Assembly (NCBI GenBank): GCA_003694175.1
Contig: RFKV01000095.1
Span: forward strand, 1-6,281
From: Candidatus Dojkabacteria bacterium
GTDB lineage: Bacteria > Patescibacteriota > Dojkabacteria > J137
Direction of reading: 5' to 3'
DNA length: 6,281 nt
Part shown: positions 5,245 through 6,281 of the stretch, piece after piece
Layout of the letters: every line of letters starts with the position of its first letter
Position numbering within the stretch: the stretch's first letter is position 1
The notes under the pieces: generated by a model
The model's database searches: none
The model's input: the letters and a program-made list of their open reading frames with translations, nothing else
What the model was told of the DNA's origin: nothing
Translations under genes and position numbers: made by a program

Positions 5245-6222
5245 CTAAGTATTTCTACTCTCCCCAACACTCACTTCAACTTGAGCAGATTGAATCATCA
5301 CGCCTTTGTAGTTTACTTGTGGTTTGATAATCCTTGTAATTATTTGTTCACCTGGCTTTAGATTTTCATCTAGTCGAAAGGTCGCTGATAACTTCATCCC
5401 CTCGTCGTATGGCTTGTAAAGTAGATCAATAATTTCGTAGCCATTAGCTTTAAAATTGTCTTGGATGCGCTCTACCGATGCTAAAAGCTGCTTTAATCCT
5501 TTTGTTCCAGGATCCATATTACTTAGATTCTTTTTGATGCGGATGATTTCATCTGCTACTTTCAACGCCAAAGAGTGATCAGTTTCTTCTATTCTATCTG
5601 ATGAGCTGTGTCTTTTTGTACTCATCAATTGTATCTGGGTATCTAGCAATTTAATTAATTGCTCATCAAGTTTAATCTGTTCTTCCCTCAAGTTTTCAGA
5701 TATCTTCCTGATCTGATCTAATAGGCTAATCTTCTCTCTACTCAATTGTTTTTTAAACCAACCAAAAAGCAAAGCTAATAAAAGGATAGTGAGAGAAGCT
5801 CCCATAGCCCAGTATAGTGTGCTCTTGCTAATCTTTGCATTTAAGCCGGAAATCTCAACCGCCGTCTTTTCATTTGTTTGTTGGATTTTAACGTCTAGGT
5901 TATCTGAAATTTCTTGCAGGTCTTTATTAGTTTTAGCCAGATCGTTCTTTAGAGTTTCTAAACTATTGAGGGTAACTACAATCTCCTTCTCGATTTTTTG
6001 AATATTATAATTTGTCGCACTTAATCCTCCTGATAATTTAGCATTTGCTTTCTCTAGCTTCTCGATACGAGCTCGTAATTGGTTAAGCTCCTTGCTTTTA
6101 CCTTGTGTCTGTGATAATGAGACATTACTCAAGATCCCAGTTATGATTATAATTAAAAATAAAATTTTTTTAGTTTCATTGAATTTAATTTTAGAATGCA
6201 TCATTGCTACCTTAATTATCAT
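5245..6222 (-). CDS. Membrane-anchored coiled-coil protein with GrpE-like C-terminal domain
   Basis: Predicted membrane-tethered nucleotide-exchange-factor-like partner of the downstream Hsp70. Residues about 20-36 form a hydrophobic signal or anchor segment, followed by SLSQTQ. Residues 45-132 are a heptad-rich coiled coil (ELNQLRARIEKLEKANAKL). Residues 135-156 are a clear transmembrane helix ending in GWFKK, which places the C-terminus in the cytoplasm. A second coiled coil covers about 160-200. Residues about 218-320 match GrpE in order and spacing: a helix with KGLKQLLASVERIQDNF, a turn GYEIIDLLYKPYDEGM (compare GrpE GVE-I-PLG-PFDP), then beta-wing strands LKPGEQIITRIIKPQVNYKG and a final VEVSVG. 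Normal GrpE is soluble and about 200 residues, so the membrane part is an addition. The longest start (6222) overlaps the upstream stop; starts at 6204 or 6201 have AAGG upstream and give a more typical signal peptide. The GrpE relationship is my reading of the pattern, not a search result. Confidence 0.85.
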   Translation of the reverse strand: MIIKVAMMHSKIKFNETKKILFLIIIITGILSNVSLSQTQGKSKELNQLRARIEKLEKANAKLSGGLSATNYNIQKIEKEIVVTLNSLETLKNDLAKTNKDLQEISDNLDVKIQQTNEKTAVEISGLNAKISKSTLYWAMGASLTILLLALLFGWFKKQLSREKISLLDQIRKISENLREEQIKLDEQLIKLLDTQIQLMSTKRHSSSDRIEETDHSLALKVADEIIRIKKNLSNMDPGTKGLKQLLASVERIQDNFKANGYEIIDLLYKPYDEGMKLSATFRLDENLKPGEQIITRIIKPQVNYKGVMIQSAQVEVSVGESRNT

Positions 6223-6281
6223 CTTGTTGTAAGTATTTTGTCCGTTAACTCAAAAATGTCTGAGTAATCACCTAAAATTAA
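6219..6281 (-). CDS. C-terminal end of an upstream gene (partial, cut by window edge)
   Basis: The frame entering at the window edge is open for 20 codons and ends with TGA at 6221-6219. It encodes a natural-looking tail, LGDYSDIFELTDKILTTR. The TGA shares bases with the ATG at 6222 (ATGA overlap), the usual sign of translational coupling inside an operon. The gene would therefore be the first visible member of the chaperone operon. Too little is present to name a family; the fragment is acidic and helical in character, with no motif. It could be chance, since only 20 codons are seen, but the composition and the exact junction with the next start favour a real gene. Confidence 0.55.
   Translation of the reverse strand, partial: LILGDYSDIFELTDKILTTR

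Noticed and set aside
5139..5327. Plus-strand open frame across the junction of the GrpE-like and 60-codon genes
   Set aside because: No ribosome-binding site, opposes the operon direction and has an unconvincing sequence.
5789..6001. Plus-strand open frame opposite the coiled-coil region
   Set aside because: Antisense shadow of heptad-repeat coding sequence.

Overview
The window is AT-rich and gene-dense. All substantial genes read on the minus strand, so transcription runs from high to low coordinates. The style suggests a Bacteroidota-like bacterium: an exported or anchored protein whose signal-like segment is followed by Ser-Leu-Ser-Gln, low-GC codons and compact spacing. Against that, the hsp70 gene has an unusually clear Shine-Dalgarno sequence for that phylum. 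The assignment is therefore tentative.

Layout in transcription order: (1) 6281-6219, the last 20 codons of an upstream gene whose TGA overlaps the next ATG; (2) 6222-5245, a membrane protein with a hydrophobic N-terminus, a long coiled coil, a second transmembrane helix and a C-terminal domain that reads like the four-helix/beta-wing part of GrpE, the Hsp70 nucleotide-exchange factor; (3) 5210-4943, a small-gene zone with a 60-codon frame and overlapping short frames, possibly one frameshifted gene; (4) 4927-2351, an 858-residue divergent Hsp70 with an intact ATPase domain, an inserted beta-rich domain before the substrate-binding domain and a long helical C-terminus; (5) 2350-1893, a 458-base spacer with a candidate promoter and no convincing gene; (6) 1892-96, a 598-residue protein joining an apparently dead protein-kinase fold to a single Cdc48-like AAA+ ATPase. 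Bases 1-95 hold no terminator I can recognise, and perhaps the tail of a convergent plus-strand gene.

Together the genes suggest a specialised chaperone module: a Hsp70 ATPase, a membrane-tethered exchange factor that would recycle or localise it, and a AAA+ remodelling motor whose pseudokinase head could act as docking or sensing module. There is no canonical DnaJ (no HPD motif), no ClpB and no protease domain in the window. The set resembles a rewired DnaK-GrpE-disaggregase system. A role in stress, envelope quality control or conflict/defence is possible, but the sequence alone does not decide it.
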